This document shows, one piece after another, positions 24,964-33,696 of a DNA stretch of 43,031 bases. Origin of the DNA: a virus. Every line of letters begins with the position of its first letter. Position 1 is the stretch's first letter. The translations under genes were made by a program, and so were the position numbers. The DNA is taken from IMG/VR virus record IMGVR_UViG_3300027763_000007, positions 1-43,031 of that record; one strand, 5' to 3'. The notes beneath the pieces were generated by a model. The model worked only from the letters and a program-made list of their open reading frames with translations. It was not told the origin of the DNA and did no database searches.

Positions 24964-25778
24964 AGGATGGGTTGTTTGATTGTGAAGTTGTACTCAGTAG
25001 GGCGAAGGATCCTGGCAAGTCTAGCATTACGGATGGCATCATCCTCACTAAGACCTGCCTTCTCATAAGCACCTCTGATCACCTCCCACTCCTTCCCCTG
25101 TGCCCCTACGAGCAGCTTCTCAGCACCCTTGGCACCAATACCAGGCACACCCTTGTAGCCGTCCACAGGGTCTCCTGTGAGGCACTGGGTCCAGAACCAG
25201 TAGTCTGCCTGTTCCTTGGTGGTGGTGACCTCTTCCTTTCCATTGAACAACCGACAAGCGATCTGTTTCATGTCTTTGTCGGGACTGACCAGAACAAAGT
25301 GAGAAGGATCATTGTGGCAATGAATGCCAAGAGCATCATCAGCTTCAAGGTTAGGAATGGTTACGGTATCATAATGCTGCCGACACCAATCAAGCAGCCT
25401 ACGATAGCCAACAGGCTTACGCTTGGTGCGATTGCCTTTGTACTCAGGATCAACCGTCTTCCGAAAGTTCTTGGTGTCAGAAAAGTACAGGGTGACATTG
25501 GTTGTGTCAAACTGTGACCTGAGGTTGCTGATGTCCTGCTCAAAGGTTCGGATTACTTCATCCAGATTGCTGACAATCGTGATGATGTCTTCACCCCAAT
25601 CAAGTTCCTCCTCATTGACCTGACAGGAACGGTAGGCAAAGAAATCAGCATCAACCCTAAGGTCAATGGCAGTCTGCCCACGATGCCCCTTCTTTCGCTT
25701 CGGAGGCGAGTGGGACTCTGAGTTTGTAGTACTCACCGGCTTGGACGATTGACCATTCGAGATTGAACTTGAAGTCAT
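24927..25778 (-). CDS. 5'-3' exonuclease (T7 gp6-like, FEN family)
   Basis: This 283-residue nuclease removes RNA primers and degrades host DNA in T7-like replication. Visible acidic residues are Asp43/Asp45 (RVDADFFAYRS), Asp101 (YFSDTKNFRKTVDPEYKGNR), EADDALG (Glu145, Asp147, Asp148), SPDKDMKQ (Asp167, Asp169) and the helix-three-turn-helix TGDPVDGYKGVPGIGAKGAEKLL. The first 35 residues are Ser/Lys-rich and overlap the polymerase end by 116 bases. No start codon lies between that overlap and the catalytic core except a GTG at 25736, which would still give 74 bases of overlap. Confidence 0.93.
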   Translation of the reverse strand: MTSSSISNGQSSKPVSTTNSESHSPPKRKKGHRGQTAIDLRVDADFFAYRSCQVNEEELDWGEDIITIVSNLDEVIRTFEQDISNLRSQFDTTNVTLYFSDTKNFRKTVDPEYKGNRTKRKPVGYRRLLDWCRQHYDTVTIPNLEADDALGIHCHNDPSHFVLVSPDKDMKQIACRLFNGKEEVTTTKEQADYWFWTQCLTGDPVDGYKGVPGIGAKGAEKLLVGAQGKEWEVIRGAYEKAGLSEDDAIRNARLARILRPTEYNFTIKQPILWNPPILDSSQS

Positions 25779-27447
25779 TGACGAGGTGTGGAAGGACGGC
25801 TAATTGAATTTCATCGTGGATCCAGCCAAGCCATTGGTAATCAATGTCCCACTTGTATCCTAGTTTGGTCAGTGACTCATAGGCAATCACATTCCATCGC
25901 TTGCAAACGATAGCACCAGCACTCTGAAGCAGATAGTTCAAAGCAGCGTGTTTCTTACCTTGAAGCTTAATGGGCCGACCATCCAAACCAATCAGGACAT
26001 CACCCTCTGCTCGTTTCTTAACGGCAGTGAGAAGATCATCAAGACCAGGAATGGCAGCAAGGAACTTCTTACGAATGTCCTTACCAAGTCTTAGGGCTTC
26101 CGCATCACCCAAACCCTTGTCCATAGTGAGCCCGATCTTTTTGTCGGAAGCACCGTAAATGAATGCGTAAGTGAGAGACTTGACAGCCTTTCTCGTGCAT
26201 CCAACTCGGTCTGCATTCTGTTGATGAATGTCACCATTAACAACAACGTCAGCGAAAGACCCCCCATCAAAATAGGCAAGGTAATGACCAAGCATCCTAA
26301 GTTCAAGGCCAGAAGCATCAGCACCGACCTGTCGCATTCCCTTACCAGGCAAAAAAAGCGCACGGCATCTTGGATCACTGCTTACCTGTCCGAGGTTTGG
26401 TTTGCTGTGGGCGTTGCGACCCGTGTTGGTTGCAAGCATACACTGGTGATGGATCCTTCCCTGAGGAGTCACCATCTTAAGCCATGCGTTTGCCCCATCA
26501 CTGAGCTGCCCTACCCCTTTCTGGAGTTCCAAGATGCGAGCAAAGGTGGTTGCCTCTGGGGTATCAAGACCCATGAGGATGCCCTCGTCAATCTTAGGAG
26601 TACCAGTATCGGTGAACTGATCCGGCTTCCATCCTGTCCAGGTCATGAAGGCCCAGCCAATATGATGACGGCTGGTTGGGTTGAACTCCTTCAGTTTGGT
26701 GAACGGTGCATCCTTGAAGTATCCCTTGGTCTGGTTAGGACGTTTGGGAGTCATCTGGCCACCATCCACATAGGGAAAGGTCTCCATCATCTGACCAGCC
26801 AGCTGATCCATCTCTGTTCGGAGAGTTGATTCAAGCTGCTGACCTGCCCTAACATCAAAGGGCCAACCAGATGCCTCCTGCTTTGCCATGATCCGGGCAA
26901 GGTCATGTTCCAGACGAATAGAATCTTGGTAGTCGTTCAACTTAGGGGTGAACAGCTGCACAAGTTTCATGCTGACGTGAACATCCTGCTCGCAGTAGTC
27001 CTCCATCTCCTGTGACCAGTCAGACCAGTCTGTGGTCTTACCAAACTCACCCTTGTATTCGGTGAGGCGGTAGCCCCAGGCCTCAAGGCTGTGGCGTCCG
27101 AAGAGCTGCCCAGGCATTGCTGCTGGACGCTTTCGCACATCACGAGCAAGGATGTCAGAGAAGAACATCCGAGACATGATCAGGGTGTCAAAGGTGGTGG
27201 CCTTTGGCTGGAAGAAGGGATAGATCTGTTGAAGAGCAGGGATGTCGTAGCCAACAATGTTGTGGCCCCACAGCTCGTCTGCTTCCAGAAGAAGCGTTAC
27301 CCCTGCGGTCACACTGTCTTCACCACCTTGATCGTTGAAACGAAAGATCTGTTTGGTATCCAGATCCATCGCAACAATGCAATGGACGACACTGAGCTTA
27401 CGCAGCAGGCCGTTGGTCTCACAGTCAAACAGCAACCTCAGTCCCAC
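25663..27447 (-). CDS. Family A DNA polymerase (T7 gp5-like)
   Basis: This 594-residue replicative polymerase carries the 3'-5' exonuclease residues Asp8 and Glu10 (LFDCETNG), Asp68 (HNIVGYDIP) and Asp155 (YCEQDVHVS). Polymerase motif A is GADASGLELR (Asp377). The O-helix motif is RKAVKSLTYAFIYG with Lys423, Tyr427 and Tyr431, and motif C is IHDEI (Asp545). Tyr427 matches T7 Tyr526 (Phe762 in E. coli Pol I), the residue that lowers discrimination against dideoxynucleotides. It is shorter than T7 gp5 (704 residues); whether a full thioredoxin-binding loop is present is unclear by eye. The start overlaps the zinc-ribbon gene by ten bases. Confidence 0.96.
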   Translation of the reverse strand: MGLRLLFDCETNGLLRKLSVVHCIVAMDLDTKQIFRFNDQGGEDSVTAGVTLLLEADELWGHNIVGYDIPALQQIYPFFQPKATTFDTLIMSRMFFSDILARDVRKRPAAMPGQLFGRHSLEAWGYRLTEYKGEFGKTTDWSDWSQEMEDYCEQDVHVSMKLVQLFTPKLNDYQDSIRLEHDLARIMAKQEASGWPFDVRAGQQLESTLRTEMDQLAGQMMETFPYVDGGQMTPKRPNQTKGYFKDAPFTKLKEFNPTSRHHIGWAFMTWTGWKPDQFTDTGTPKIDEGILMGLDTPEATTFARILELQKGVGQLSDGANAWLKMVTPQGRIHHQCMLATNTGRNAHSKPNLGQVSSDPRCRALFLPGKGMRQVGADASGLELRMLGHYLAYFDGGSFADVVVNGDIHQQNADRVGCTRKAVKSLTYAFIYGASDKKIGLTMDKGLGDAEALRLGKDIRKKFLAAIPGLDDLLTAVKKRAEGDVLIGLDGRPIKLQGKKHAALNYLLQSAGAIVCKRWNVIAYESLTKLGYKWDIDYQWLGWIHDEIQLAVLPHLVNDFKFNLEWSIVQAGEYYKLRVPLASEAKEGASWADCH

Positions 27448-27611
27448 GGACCTTCCTCGGCAGCAAATGTGGTCTCAGTGATCACATCAGGGCGACCACA
27501 GCTCGTGCAGAACATGCCAGTGGGAATCATTCTGCTGAAGAAGAACTCCTCATTGTCACACGTCAAACATCGAACTGTGTTGTGATAGCCTGGTTGTCGT
27601 TCAGAAGTCAT
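27438..27611 (-). CDS. Small zinc-ribbon protein
   Basis: This 57-residue protein has two CxxC pairs, CLTC and CTSC, separated by 18 residues (EEFFFSRMIPTGMF in between), a classic zinc ribbon. It is placed between primase-helicase (11-base overlap) and DNA polymerase (10-base overlap). It may bind DNA or a replication protein; no family is recognised beyond the fold. The ATG at 27611 (MTSERQPGYHN) is chosen because a longer frame runs far into the helicase gene. Confidence 0.75.
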   Translation of the reverse strand: MTSERQPGYHNTVRCLTCDNEEFFFSRMIPTGMFCTSCGRPDVITETTFAAEEGPWD

Positions 27612-29211
27612 AGTTGTCTGGGGTTGTGGCATTGGTGTCTCGTTGTTTGAACATTGGAGTTGCATCTTCCAACATGCGACCTGTGTCTCCGTTGTAGCTA
27701 ACAAATCCAGCAGGGCCTGTCTTTCCATTGAATCGGTTCTTTAATACAACCAGCTCTGAGTGACTCTCTCCAGCACTGAGGTTTCGTTGAATAGCGATAA
27801 CCAGATCAGATAACTGGACAATGGCATGGGACCCTCTGAGTTGTCCGAGGGAAACCTTTCCTCCGTCTTCGTGTCCTTTGTCATTCTGTGGTCGGCGTAG
27901 GTGGCTGATGAGAATCATACCAATACCAGTCTCCTCAACAAAGCTGCGGAGTTTGGTCATGGTAACGTCAATGAGTTTGCGCTCGTCCCCCGAATCATTA
28001 CCAGACAGAAGGATGCTGAGGTGATCAAGGATGACCCACCTAACACCCTTTGCCATGGTCATGAAGCGAATGTCACTCAGAATAGCCTCAGGATCCACGG
28101 AGCCAAAGCCGTCACGAAGAAAAACATGGCCAGAGCCAACGGAAGCATCAAACGCTTGGCGGAAATCCTCTTGTGGGATGTCATTGCTGATGTGGAGTGG
28201 TTTGTTGGCCTTGACGGACATGAGACGTAAGGCGGTCCGTTGAAGGCCCTCCTCCAGTCCAATGTAGCCCACCTTATGGCCCTGGTCAACCAACCCCTGA
28301 GCTACTTCTCCGCAGAGTGTGCTTTTGCCGACACCTGAGCCTGCTGTGACTGTGACCAGTTCTCTGAGTCTAAGACCACCAGTAACGGCGTTAAGACTGT
28401 TGAAAGGCCAACTAGCGTCCCGACCAGCCAGGGGGCGACTAGCGATCTCAAAGAGATCAGTTCCGTCGATGACGGTCTTTGGGGCAAACTGTCGTTTGTT
28501 CCAGATTGCTTGCCTGATGGCGTCTTGGTCCTTTGCAACTAATGCTTCATTTGCATCCTTGTATTGGTCAGTGCGGGCGATGAACACCCGCTCATGTGGG
28601 AAGAGGGAAGCACACGATTGTGCTGCCTCCTGGCCAGGACCATCGTTGTCAAAGAACAGGATGATTTCATCAAACTCCAACACCCACTTCAGTTGCTTCT
28701 CCAGTGACTTCCTGGCACCGTTGGCACCATTGGGAACACTGACAACTGGCCAATTAGGACGGGCCTGCCAGACGCTCATGGCGTCCTCCTCACCCTCAGT
28801 AATGACAAGAGTCTTGCCACCACCAAACAACTGCTGGCCAAACAGTTGATGTTCTTCGTTCTTGCCTTTCCAAGAGATGTCCTTGGCAGCAGTCTTTTCC
28901 TTGAACGCAATCACCTGTCCTGAGGAATTGCAGTAAGGAAACCGAAGTGATTGGGAAGTAGTGTCAAACCTGACATTGAACTTCTTGCAGGTATCTTCAA
29001 AGATGGCCCGCTTACGAAGGGGAATGATGTCCCCAGAATAGTCCATGATTGTGCGAGGCTTGTGAGAAGAGAGAACCGATCCATCACCATGTTCGTAGTA
29101 CCCGCAGGAAAAGCAATACGCATCGCCCGCTTGGTAACGAGCGAGCGCATCACTACTACTGCATGAGGGACAGGGTTCATGGCGTATGAACACTGACTCA
29201 GCGTTTTTCAT
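27601..29211 (-). CDS. Primase-helicase (T7 gp4-like)
   Basis: This 536-residue bifunctional protein primes and unwinds DNA at the fork. The N-terminal zinc ribbon has Cys14/17 and Cys33/36 (CPSC, CFSC). The TOPRIM primase centre is LVITEGEEDA (Glu139) and ILFFDNDGPG (Asp188, Asp190). The RecA-like helicase has Walker A GSGVGKST (291-298), the catalytic Glu region GLEEG, Walker B VRWVILDHLS (Asp396) and LISHLRRPQ. The ATG overlaps the endonuclease stop (ATGA). The C-terminus ends in Asp-Tyr-Asp-Phe, an acidic aromatic tail as in T7 gp4 that contacts the polymerase. Confidence 0.96.
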   Translation of the reverse strand: MKNAESVFIRHEPCPSCSSSDALARYQAGDAYCFSCGYYEHGDGSVLSSHKPRTIMDYSGDIIPLRKRAIFEDTCKKFNVRFDTTSQSLRFPYCNSSGQVIAFKEKTAAKDISWKGKNEEHQLFGQQLFGGGKTLVITEGEEDAMSVWQARPNWPVVSVPNGANGARKSLEKQLKWVLEFDEIILFFDNDGPGQEAAQSCASLFPHERVFIARTDQYKDANEALVAKDQDAIRQAIWNKRQFAPKTVIDGTDLFEIASRPLAGRDASWPFNSLNAVTGGLRLRELVTVTAGSGVGKSTLCGEVAQGLVDQGHKVGYIGLEEGLQRTALRLMSVKANKPLHISNDIPQEDFRQAFDASVGSGHVFLRDGFGSVDPEAILSDIRFMTMAKGVRWVILDHLSILLSGNDSGDERKLIDVTMTKLRSFVEETGIGMILISHLRRPQNDKGHEDGGKVSLGQLRGSHAIVQLSDLVIAIQRNLSAGESHSELVVLKNRFNGKTGPAGFVSYNGDTGRMLEDATPMFKQRDTNATTPDNYDF

Positions 29212-29564
29212 TCAATCCAAGAGAGGGGAATATCGGAAGAGGCACACCACTTGAAATCATTCTTGTCGGCCCACATAGCATAGGTGGTTTTGCTTTCCTT
29301 GGAAAGTGTGTTGTGTGGGGCTTGAAAGACAAAACGGATGTCAAGCTCAGGGTTATCATGTTTCACTGCTAACATCTTGCGACGATCAACAGGCTTGAAG
29401 TAACCCTTTGCCTCCAGTATCACTCCATTGGGGAGAACAAAGTCTGGGGTGTACTTTGCGGTGATAGTGTAAGAGAGCTTAAGAGTTTCATATTCAAACG
29501 AAACATCATTAAGCTCCAACCACCGGGCCAACCTTTCTTCAAGGCGGCTCCGGTAGCCCGCCAT
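29208..29564 (-). CDS. Endonuclease I / Holliday junction resolvase (T7 gp3-like)
   Basis: This 118-residue nuclease resolves branched DNA before packaging and helps degrade host DNA. Key positions are RSRLEE (Glu9/10), YTPDFVLPNG (Asp41) and LEAKG (Glu51, Lys53), matching T7 gp3 Glu20, Asp55, Glu65 and Lys67. FKPVDRRKMLAVKHDNPELDIRFVF is also family-typical. It shares one base with the SSB stop and overlaps the primase start by four bases, so all three are likely coupled. Confidence 0.94.
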   Translation of the reverse strand: MAGYRSRLEERLARWLELNDVSFEYETLKLSYTITAKYTPDFVLPNGVILEAKGYFKPVDRRKMLAVKHDNPELDIRFVFQAPHNTLSKESKTTYAMWADKNDFKWCASSDIPLSWIE

Positions 29565-30121
29565 CAGAAGGGAAGATCGTCAGCTGTTTCCGTAGGAGCA
29601 GGCTGGAAGTTGGGACTGCCTACCTTGAACCCATCAACGGAACCAAAGATAGCAACCACATCATCATCGCTGATGTCACCAGAGTCATACCCATTCCCTG
29701 AGGATAAGGAGATGATTTGGGCACCCTTGACTTTGAACGATAGGCCAATCTTGGTCGTGAAGACATACGGCTTAACATCAACAATGAGGCGAACCTTCGT
29801 ACCCTTCCAGATCTGAGTGGTCAGAGGAATGGGTTGACCATCCGTATCCACCCAAGGAAACATCGGGTTGTTGCTGTCACCACCATAGCTCAGCTTCACA
29901 AAGCCAGACTCATCCCATTTGGGAAGTTCTGCTGTGCTACGCTTTCCAGCTAGCTTGTTCTTACCCCACTCCAAGGCATTCTCGTACTGTTCGTCAAACT
30001 TAGGAATAAGTTCGTCGGGAATACGGAAGCCAATGGAGCAGTTGTTGAACTTACCACTGGGAACCAAGGCGTTGATGTAGCCTTCAAGGGTGGTGGCAAA
30101 GACGAAACGATTGTCGCTCAT
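29564..30121 (-). CDS. Single-stranded DNA-binding protein (T7 gp2.5-like)
   Basis: This 185-residue protein has a beta-barrel-like body (FVKLSYGGDSNNPMFPWVDTDGQPIPL; VRLIVDVKPYVF; IGLSFKVKGAQIISL) and a C-terminal acidic tail ending in Asp-Asp-Leu-Pro-Phe. A terminal Phe after acidic residues is the gp2.5 hallmark that contacts polymerase and helicase. Position directly before endonuclease I and primase-helicase copies T7 order. It starts with an ATGA overlap. Confidence 0.92.
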   Translation of the reverse strand: MSDNRFVFATTLEGYINALVPSGKFNNCSIGFRIPDELIPKFDEQYENALEWGKNKLAGKRSTAELPKWDESGFVKLSYGGDSNNPMFPWVDTDGQPIPLTTQIWKGTKVRLIVDVKPYVFTTKIGLSFKVKGAQIISLSSGNGYDSGDISDDDVVAIFGSVDGFKVGSPNFQPAPTETADDLPF

Positions 30122-30297
30122 GAGGTAGCAAGAAGATCGGTGATGTTGGTGCTGGCCACAAGGTCCTCATGCTCACGGAATAGCGCAAGGAGGCTCTCAG
30201 GGGTGTCCCCGAGGTCTTCATCATACCACCGCATGATTTCCAGACCCTCCTCATAGGAAAAGCCGTAGGCAGCAGTCAGTTCCTCGAAGTTAATCAC
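30118..30297 (-). CDS. Small acidic protein between RNA polymerase and SSB
   Basis: A 59-residue ORF starting with GTG (VINFEELTAAYGFSYEEGLEIM) and rich in Glu/Asp/Leu links two genes by GTGA at its start and ATGA at its end. Those exact overlaps and the absence of any other coding frame in the gap make it genuine. It is predicted helical. No family is recognised. Confidence 0.65.
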   Translation of the reverse strand: MINFEELTAAYGFSYEEGLEIMRWYDEDLGDTPESLLALFREHEDLVASTNITDLLATS

Positions 30298-30539
30298 TCG
30301 AATGCCTCGATAACTTGCTCAGCAGCTTCGGTGCATTCCTGAACACCACCACCAGAGGCAGCACAGCACATCCAAGCAGCTGCAACGAACTCATCCTTAA
30401 CGAACTGCTCAAAGGTCAGCTCAGGCTCATCCTTCTGGTACTCGGAGAACTGTTCAAACAGCACACCAGTAATCTCAAGATCCAACTCGTAGTCAGAAGC
30501 AAACTCTGCCACGAAGGCAAGCTTTTCAGCGGGACTCAT
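30294..30539 (-). CDS. Small acidic protein downstream of RNA polymerase
   Basis: This 81-residue protein begins MSPAEKLAFVAEFASDYELDLEI and is strongly acidic (EYQKDEPELTFEQFVKDEF), with a Cys-containing hydrophobic patch AAAWMCCAASGGGVQECTEA. Its ATG shares one base with the polymerase stop (TAATG). It could act on a polymerase (small acidic proteins near phage polymerases often do), but that is only a guess from position. Confidence 0.7.
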   Translation of the reverse strand: MSPAEKLAFVAEFASDYELDLEITGVLFEQFSEYQKDEPELTFEQFVKDEFVAAAWMCCAASGGGVQECTEAAEQVIEAFE

Positions 30540-32872
30540 TAGCAAAAGAAGTAAGGGGAAGCTTGAACATCATTGATGTCCAAAGTGTTTTTCATGATGC
30601 TCTCATCAAAGATAGCACCAATCTGATCAGCCCAATTCCTAAGAACAGGCTGGCTGTAAATCGACACGAACTCATTCCTGACTGCCTTAGCAATCAGATC
30701 CATGTCACAGGAACGGCCTAACACACAGTCATGGATGACAGTGAAGGGACCATCCCAATCTGCAAACACACAATGCAATAACGCAGCATCCAAGGAATGG
30801 ATCACATTAGGAGCCGAAGCACTGACGTGATGATCAATGTCCACTGGTCCTGGCTCTTGCTTAGCGATGTTTGCGGTGAGTGTTGTGCCAAGCAATTTGG
30901 TGGCAATCCGTTCTGTTTGTGTGATCCTTAGGTTTTGAACCACAGGAAATCCAGAAGGTGTCACCCATTCAATAACCTCCTTGCCAGACTTGATCTGCTC
31001 TTTCACTGCCCCTTGGATGAAGTTCATACAAAGCACAGGACCAGAGAAGATCTCCTTAACACCGAAGTCATAGATTGCTTTCACAATCTCGGTGAGTTCA
31101 CCTTTCTCAAGGGACACACCACGAAGCTCTTGTCGGATGTAATCACGAGCAGAGTGACGAGTCACACCATAGGGTGTTGTCATCACGGTCCTCTTGGTTA
31201 CCTTCCTGGTGATGTGCTGATGCAGATGCTCTGGTATCTTCTCCTTGGCCTTGTTAGCCACAATCAGATAGCCATCAGAAGGCTTGGCTGTTGGGACAAC
31301 ATTGACCATCTCAGCTGCCGTGCGGTCAAGTGTAAGGGCAGAGAGGTGTTGAAGACCAGAACAAGTAGCATCAACAGCAATAGGAAGACCAGAGGTAAGC
31401 TTATCACCAACAATGATGCAGTGATAATACTCAAGACACGCAGCCAAGAAACACCAGGGTTCCTCTGCTACGGACCACTCATTGATCATGCCTTTTGGAT
31501 CACTAGCAATCTTGCTGATTAGGGCATGATTGGCATAGGTCCAAGTCAGACGATCATCCATTGTAGCCTTATCCAATCCGTAGGTAGTAGCAACCTGAAA
31601 GGCTAACCACCACTGAACCACCAAGCCTTCTTCCTCAAAGAGAAACAAACTCTTTTCAAAGTCCGTTCCCTGCGGGCTGAGGCTTGTGGGAATTGGATAG
31701 CATCGTCCACGGTAGTCAAAGCTCCATGGAATCCAAAATGGATCACCCTGATACTTGTTCGCAACAAACAAGCATTCTATTGTTCGGTAGTTATTCTGTG
31801 CCAGAAACGAGTTCCTATCTTCAATCTCAGTACGAGCTTTCCGATAGGCTAACTTGTCTTCCTCAGAAGCAGTCTCCCAAGGCTCTGGCTTTGGCGGAGG
31901 AGGTGTTGGATCCTCGGCTCGGAACTTACCCACACTGATGCGGTGTTCCATACAGAAGTTGGCTACGCTCAGAACAACAGGGTTGATCCGATACGGCACC
32001 CGTTGCAGGGTGTTCAGCATGGCGAGGGCCTTACTGTTCCGTAAGATAGTAGACCCCCCATAGTCTCGTACCCGTACCAGGCGACTCAACTTGCGAATGT
32101 CGTTGGTGAGGTATCCACCCGAATGCTGGTCGGTCCAGTCATTGGGTTCGCACAGCATGGGCCACAGGCACCCACAATAGGCCTGAGCTTGCAACAGGAG
32201 GGCCTCCTGTGCCCTTAGGAACTCAGGTAGGTAGGTGAGCACCGAACTCTTCTTGCCCTGCTTGTAGGTCACCTTGGAGCTGATCCAGCCCGTTGCCTTG
32301 GCAAGACGATCAACCAACCACGCACCAACCTTATGGCGGATCGTAGGGGTCCACAGTTGCCACTCAATGTCGTTCTTCCTCATCGCAGCACGATACCGCT
32401 GGACCTTGTACCCATAGCCCTTGTGGGCATGGATGTTGTCAGCGGTGTTGCGAAACAAGTCCTTGTTCTGTGTCTCAAAGCTGTCCAGCATCAGCTGCTG
32501 TTCCACCCTGGTGCCAATCATGGTGGTGATGCTGACGTAGGTAGGATCAGCAGACCCACGACACTTACCAAGACCATCAATGAGTGTCTTGGCAGTAATG
32601 ACAGCAAGCACATAAGGATCAGTCTCCTTGATCAGGACCACAGCCTCTGCATAGGCAGCTGCTTGTCCATTATCAATCAGAGCAACCTTGTCACCAATCT
32701 CCTTAGCAATAGCACCAAGGCCATGCTTAATCAGACTGGTTCCATACACCGTGCTGCTGGCATAACTCCTGTCCTCAGCTGCCCTTGTGCGTTCAGCCAG
32801 ACGAGTCATGCCTTCCTGTTTTGCTTCAAGTTCTCGACGAAACTGTCGATCGAGTTGCTCACTTGTTGCCAT
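30539..32872 (-). CDS. Single-subunit phage RNA polymerase (T7 gp1-like)
   Basis: This 777-residue polymerase transcribes the replication and virion genes. Motifs: DYRGR (386-390), palm motif A DATCSGLQHLSAL (Asp501), finger motif B RKVTKRTVMTTPYG (Lys560, Tyr568, matching T7 Lys631 and Tyr639) and motif C HDC (Asp715, T7 Asp812). The N-terminal about 300 residues are the promoter-recognition part and are more divergent. The C-terminus is YFFC rather than the FAFA foot of T7. A Pro-rich insertion (PTPPPPKPEPWE) lies near 322-333. Codons for residues 271-278 form one copy of a 21-bp sequence repeated after the terminase gene. Confidence 0.97.
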   Translation of the reverse strand: MATSEQLDRQFRRELEAKQEGMTRLAERTRAAEDRSYASSTVYGTSLIKHGLGAIAKEIGDKVALIDNGQAAAYAEAVVLIKETDPYVLAVITAKTLIDGLGKCRGSADPTYVSITTMIGTRVEQQLMLDSFETQNKDLFRNTADNIHAHKGYGYKVQRYRAAMRKNDIEWQLWTPTIRHKVGAWLVDRLAKATGWISSKVTYKQGKKSSVLTYLPEFLRAQEALLLQAQAYCGCLWPMLCEPNDWTDQHSGGYLTNDIRKLSRLVRVRDYGGSTILRNSKALAMLNTLQRVPYRINPVVLSVANFCMEHRISVGKFRAEDPTPPPPKPEPWETASEEDKLAYRKARTEIEDRNSFLAQNNYRTIECLFVANKYQGDPFWIPWSFDYRGRCYPIPTSLSPQGTDFEKSLFLFEEEGLVVQWWLAFQVATTYGLDKATMDDRLTWTYANHALISKIASDPKGMINEWSVAEEPWCFLAACLEYYHCIIVGDKLTSGLPIAVDATCSGLQHLSALTLDRTAAEMVNVVPTAKPSDGYLIVANKAKEKIPEHLHQHITRKVTKRTVMTTPYGVTRHSARDYIRQELRGVSLEKGELTEIVKAIYDFGVKEIFSGPVLCMNFIQGAVKEQIKSGKEVIEWVTPSGFPVVQNLRITQTERIATKLLGTTLTANIAKQEPGPVDIDHHVSASAPNVIHSLDAALLHCVFADWDGPFTVIHDCVLGRSCDMDLIAKAVRNEFVSIYSQPVLRNWADQIGAIFDESIMKNTLDINDVQASPYFFC
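32039..32059 (-). repeat. 21-bp direct repeat, copy inside RNA polymerase gene
   Basis: The plus-strand sequence CCGTAAGATAGTAGA followed by six C is identical at 38602-38622, in the same orientation. Here it encodes polymerase residues Gly-Gly-Ser-Thr-Ile-Leu-Arg after Tyr271. Flanks of the two copies differ. Confidence 0.9.
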
Positions 32873-33204
32873 CAGTCAGTGATCTCCTGGGTAATGGAAA
32901 GGGAATCAAACACACAGTAACGAGCCTTGCGGATCGTGATGATGTTGCTGATAACGCTGATCAGCTTTTGAATCAGCTCAACCTCACCCTCAGCCCCCTC
33001 AAGGCCCAGCTGTGCCCTCAGTAGCTTAGCAGGATGGACATCGGCGGTTGGGGTTTCATTCCCATCCTCATCAACATCAGCCATGGCAAGCACGTCAATG
33101 TGGGCATTGATCTTACCACCAAGTTCGGTGCAATAATCAACCGAGAGAAGTTGAAGTTCTCTCAGCAGATCATCATACCTTAGTGCGCTTACGGTTGGAA
33201 ACAT
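32872..33204 (-). CDS. Small protein directly before RNA polymerase
   Basis: This 110-residue protein starts MFPTVSALRYDDLLRELQLL. An acidic middle (MADVDEDGNETPTADVHP) separates two helical parts. The end LIQKLISVISNIITIRKARYCVF is hydrophobic-amphipathic. It overlaps the upstream SAP-like gene by 32 bases, and its stop shares a base with the polymerase ATG (TGATG), so polymerase translation may depend on it. No family is recognised; an early host-takeover role would suit the position but is unproven. Confidence 0.65.
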   Translation of the reverse strand: MFPTVSALRYDDLLRELQLLSVDYCTELGGKINAHIDVLAMADVDEDGNETPTADVHPAKLLRAQLGLEGAEGEVELIQKLISVISNIITIRKARYCVFDSLSITQEITD

Positions 33205-33403
33205 GGTGTTTTCGTGAGAGTTTGTTGATCATATCCAAAGCAATGATCATTGCCATCTCATCCTTTGCAAGATAGCTGTATTGTCTGATCCTGTGGTGCT
33301 TGCAGAGCTTACGCATCTGCCGGAAGGTGAGCAAACCTTGCAGCTGAGAAGCCACTGCCAGACTGGTTTTGAGGCTTGTGGAAAGGGAAGCATCAGTGGT
33401 CAT
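33173..33403 (-). CDS. Small protein with SAP-like helix-extended-helix
   Basis: This 76-residue protein contains LLTFRQMRKLCKHHRIRQYSYLAKDEMAMIIA (about 25-57). This fits the SAP pattern (helix, basic linker, Tyr-Ser-x-Leu-x-Lys-x-Glu, second helix) known for DNA binding. The C-terminus is basic (SRKHHVSNRKRTKV). The start overlaps the previous stop (ATGA). The SAP assignment is by eye and should be treated as probable, not certain. Confidence 0.6.
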   Translation of the reverse strand: MTTDASLSTSLKTSLAVASQLQGLLTFRQMRKLCKHHRIRQYSYLAKDEMAMIIALDMINKLSRKHHVSNRKRTKV

Positions 33404-33696
33404 TTGCCCCACCTTTCAAGGGCGGCGCGGGCAAAAGCAATAAGTTGTGCCTCGGTCATTTCGTACTGGATAGGATCTCCGGCAGTGGCCTGGAAGCGAC
33501 ACAGCCGAGTATCCATGGCGAGTTGAATCACCTCTCCTTTTGTCGGCCAGTACGGCGGCGGCGGCTCCGGCGGTGTGGTGGCTAGGGCTGCTTTGATTTC
33601 ATCAGTCAAAATGAGTGTTCCGACCGTATTTATCGGCTCAAGGAAATGCAAAGCCTTGGCGCACAATGCGCGAAAGTCGGGGGTGGTGGTGGTCAT
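33400..33696 (-). CDS. Small early protein of cyanophage/cyanobacterial type (MTTTTPDFRALC family)
   Basis: This 98-residue protein begins MTTTTPDFRALCAKALHFLE and has a Pro-rich linker (TTPPEPPPPYWPTKGEV) and a helical end (EAQLIAFARAALERWGK). I recall related proteins with the same start in Synechococcus phages and hosts. Its ribosome binding site GGAGG lies in the end of the upstream gene, and both ends overlap neighbours (ATGA). GC content here is visibly higher than in the virion module. Function is unknown. Confidence 0.65.
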   Translation of the reverse strand: MTTTTPDFRALCAKALHFLEPINTVGTLILTDEIKAALATTPPEPPPPYWPTKGEVIQLAMDTRLCRFQATAGDPIQYEMTEAQLIAFARAALERWGK

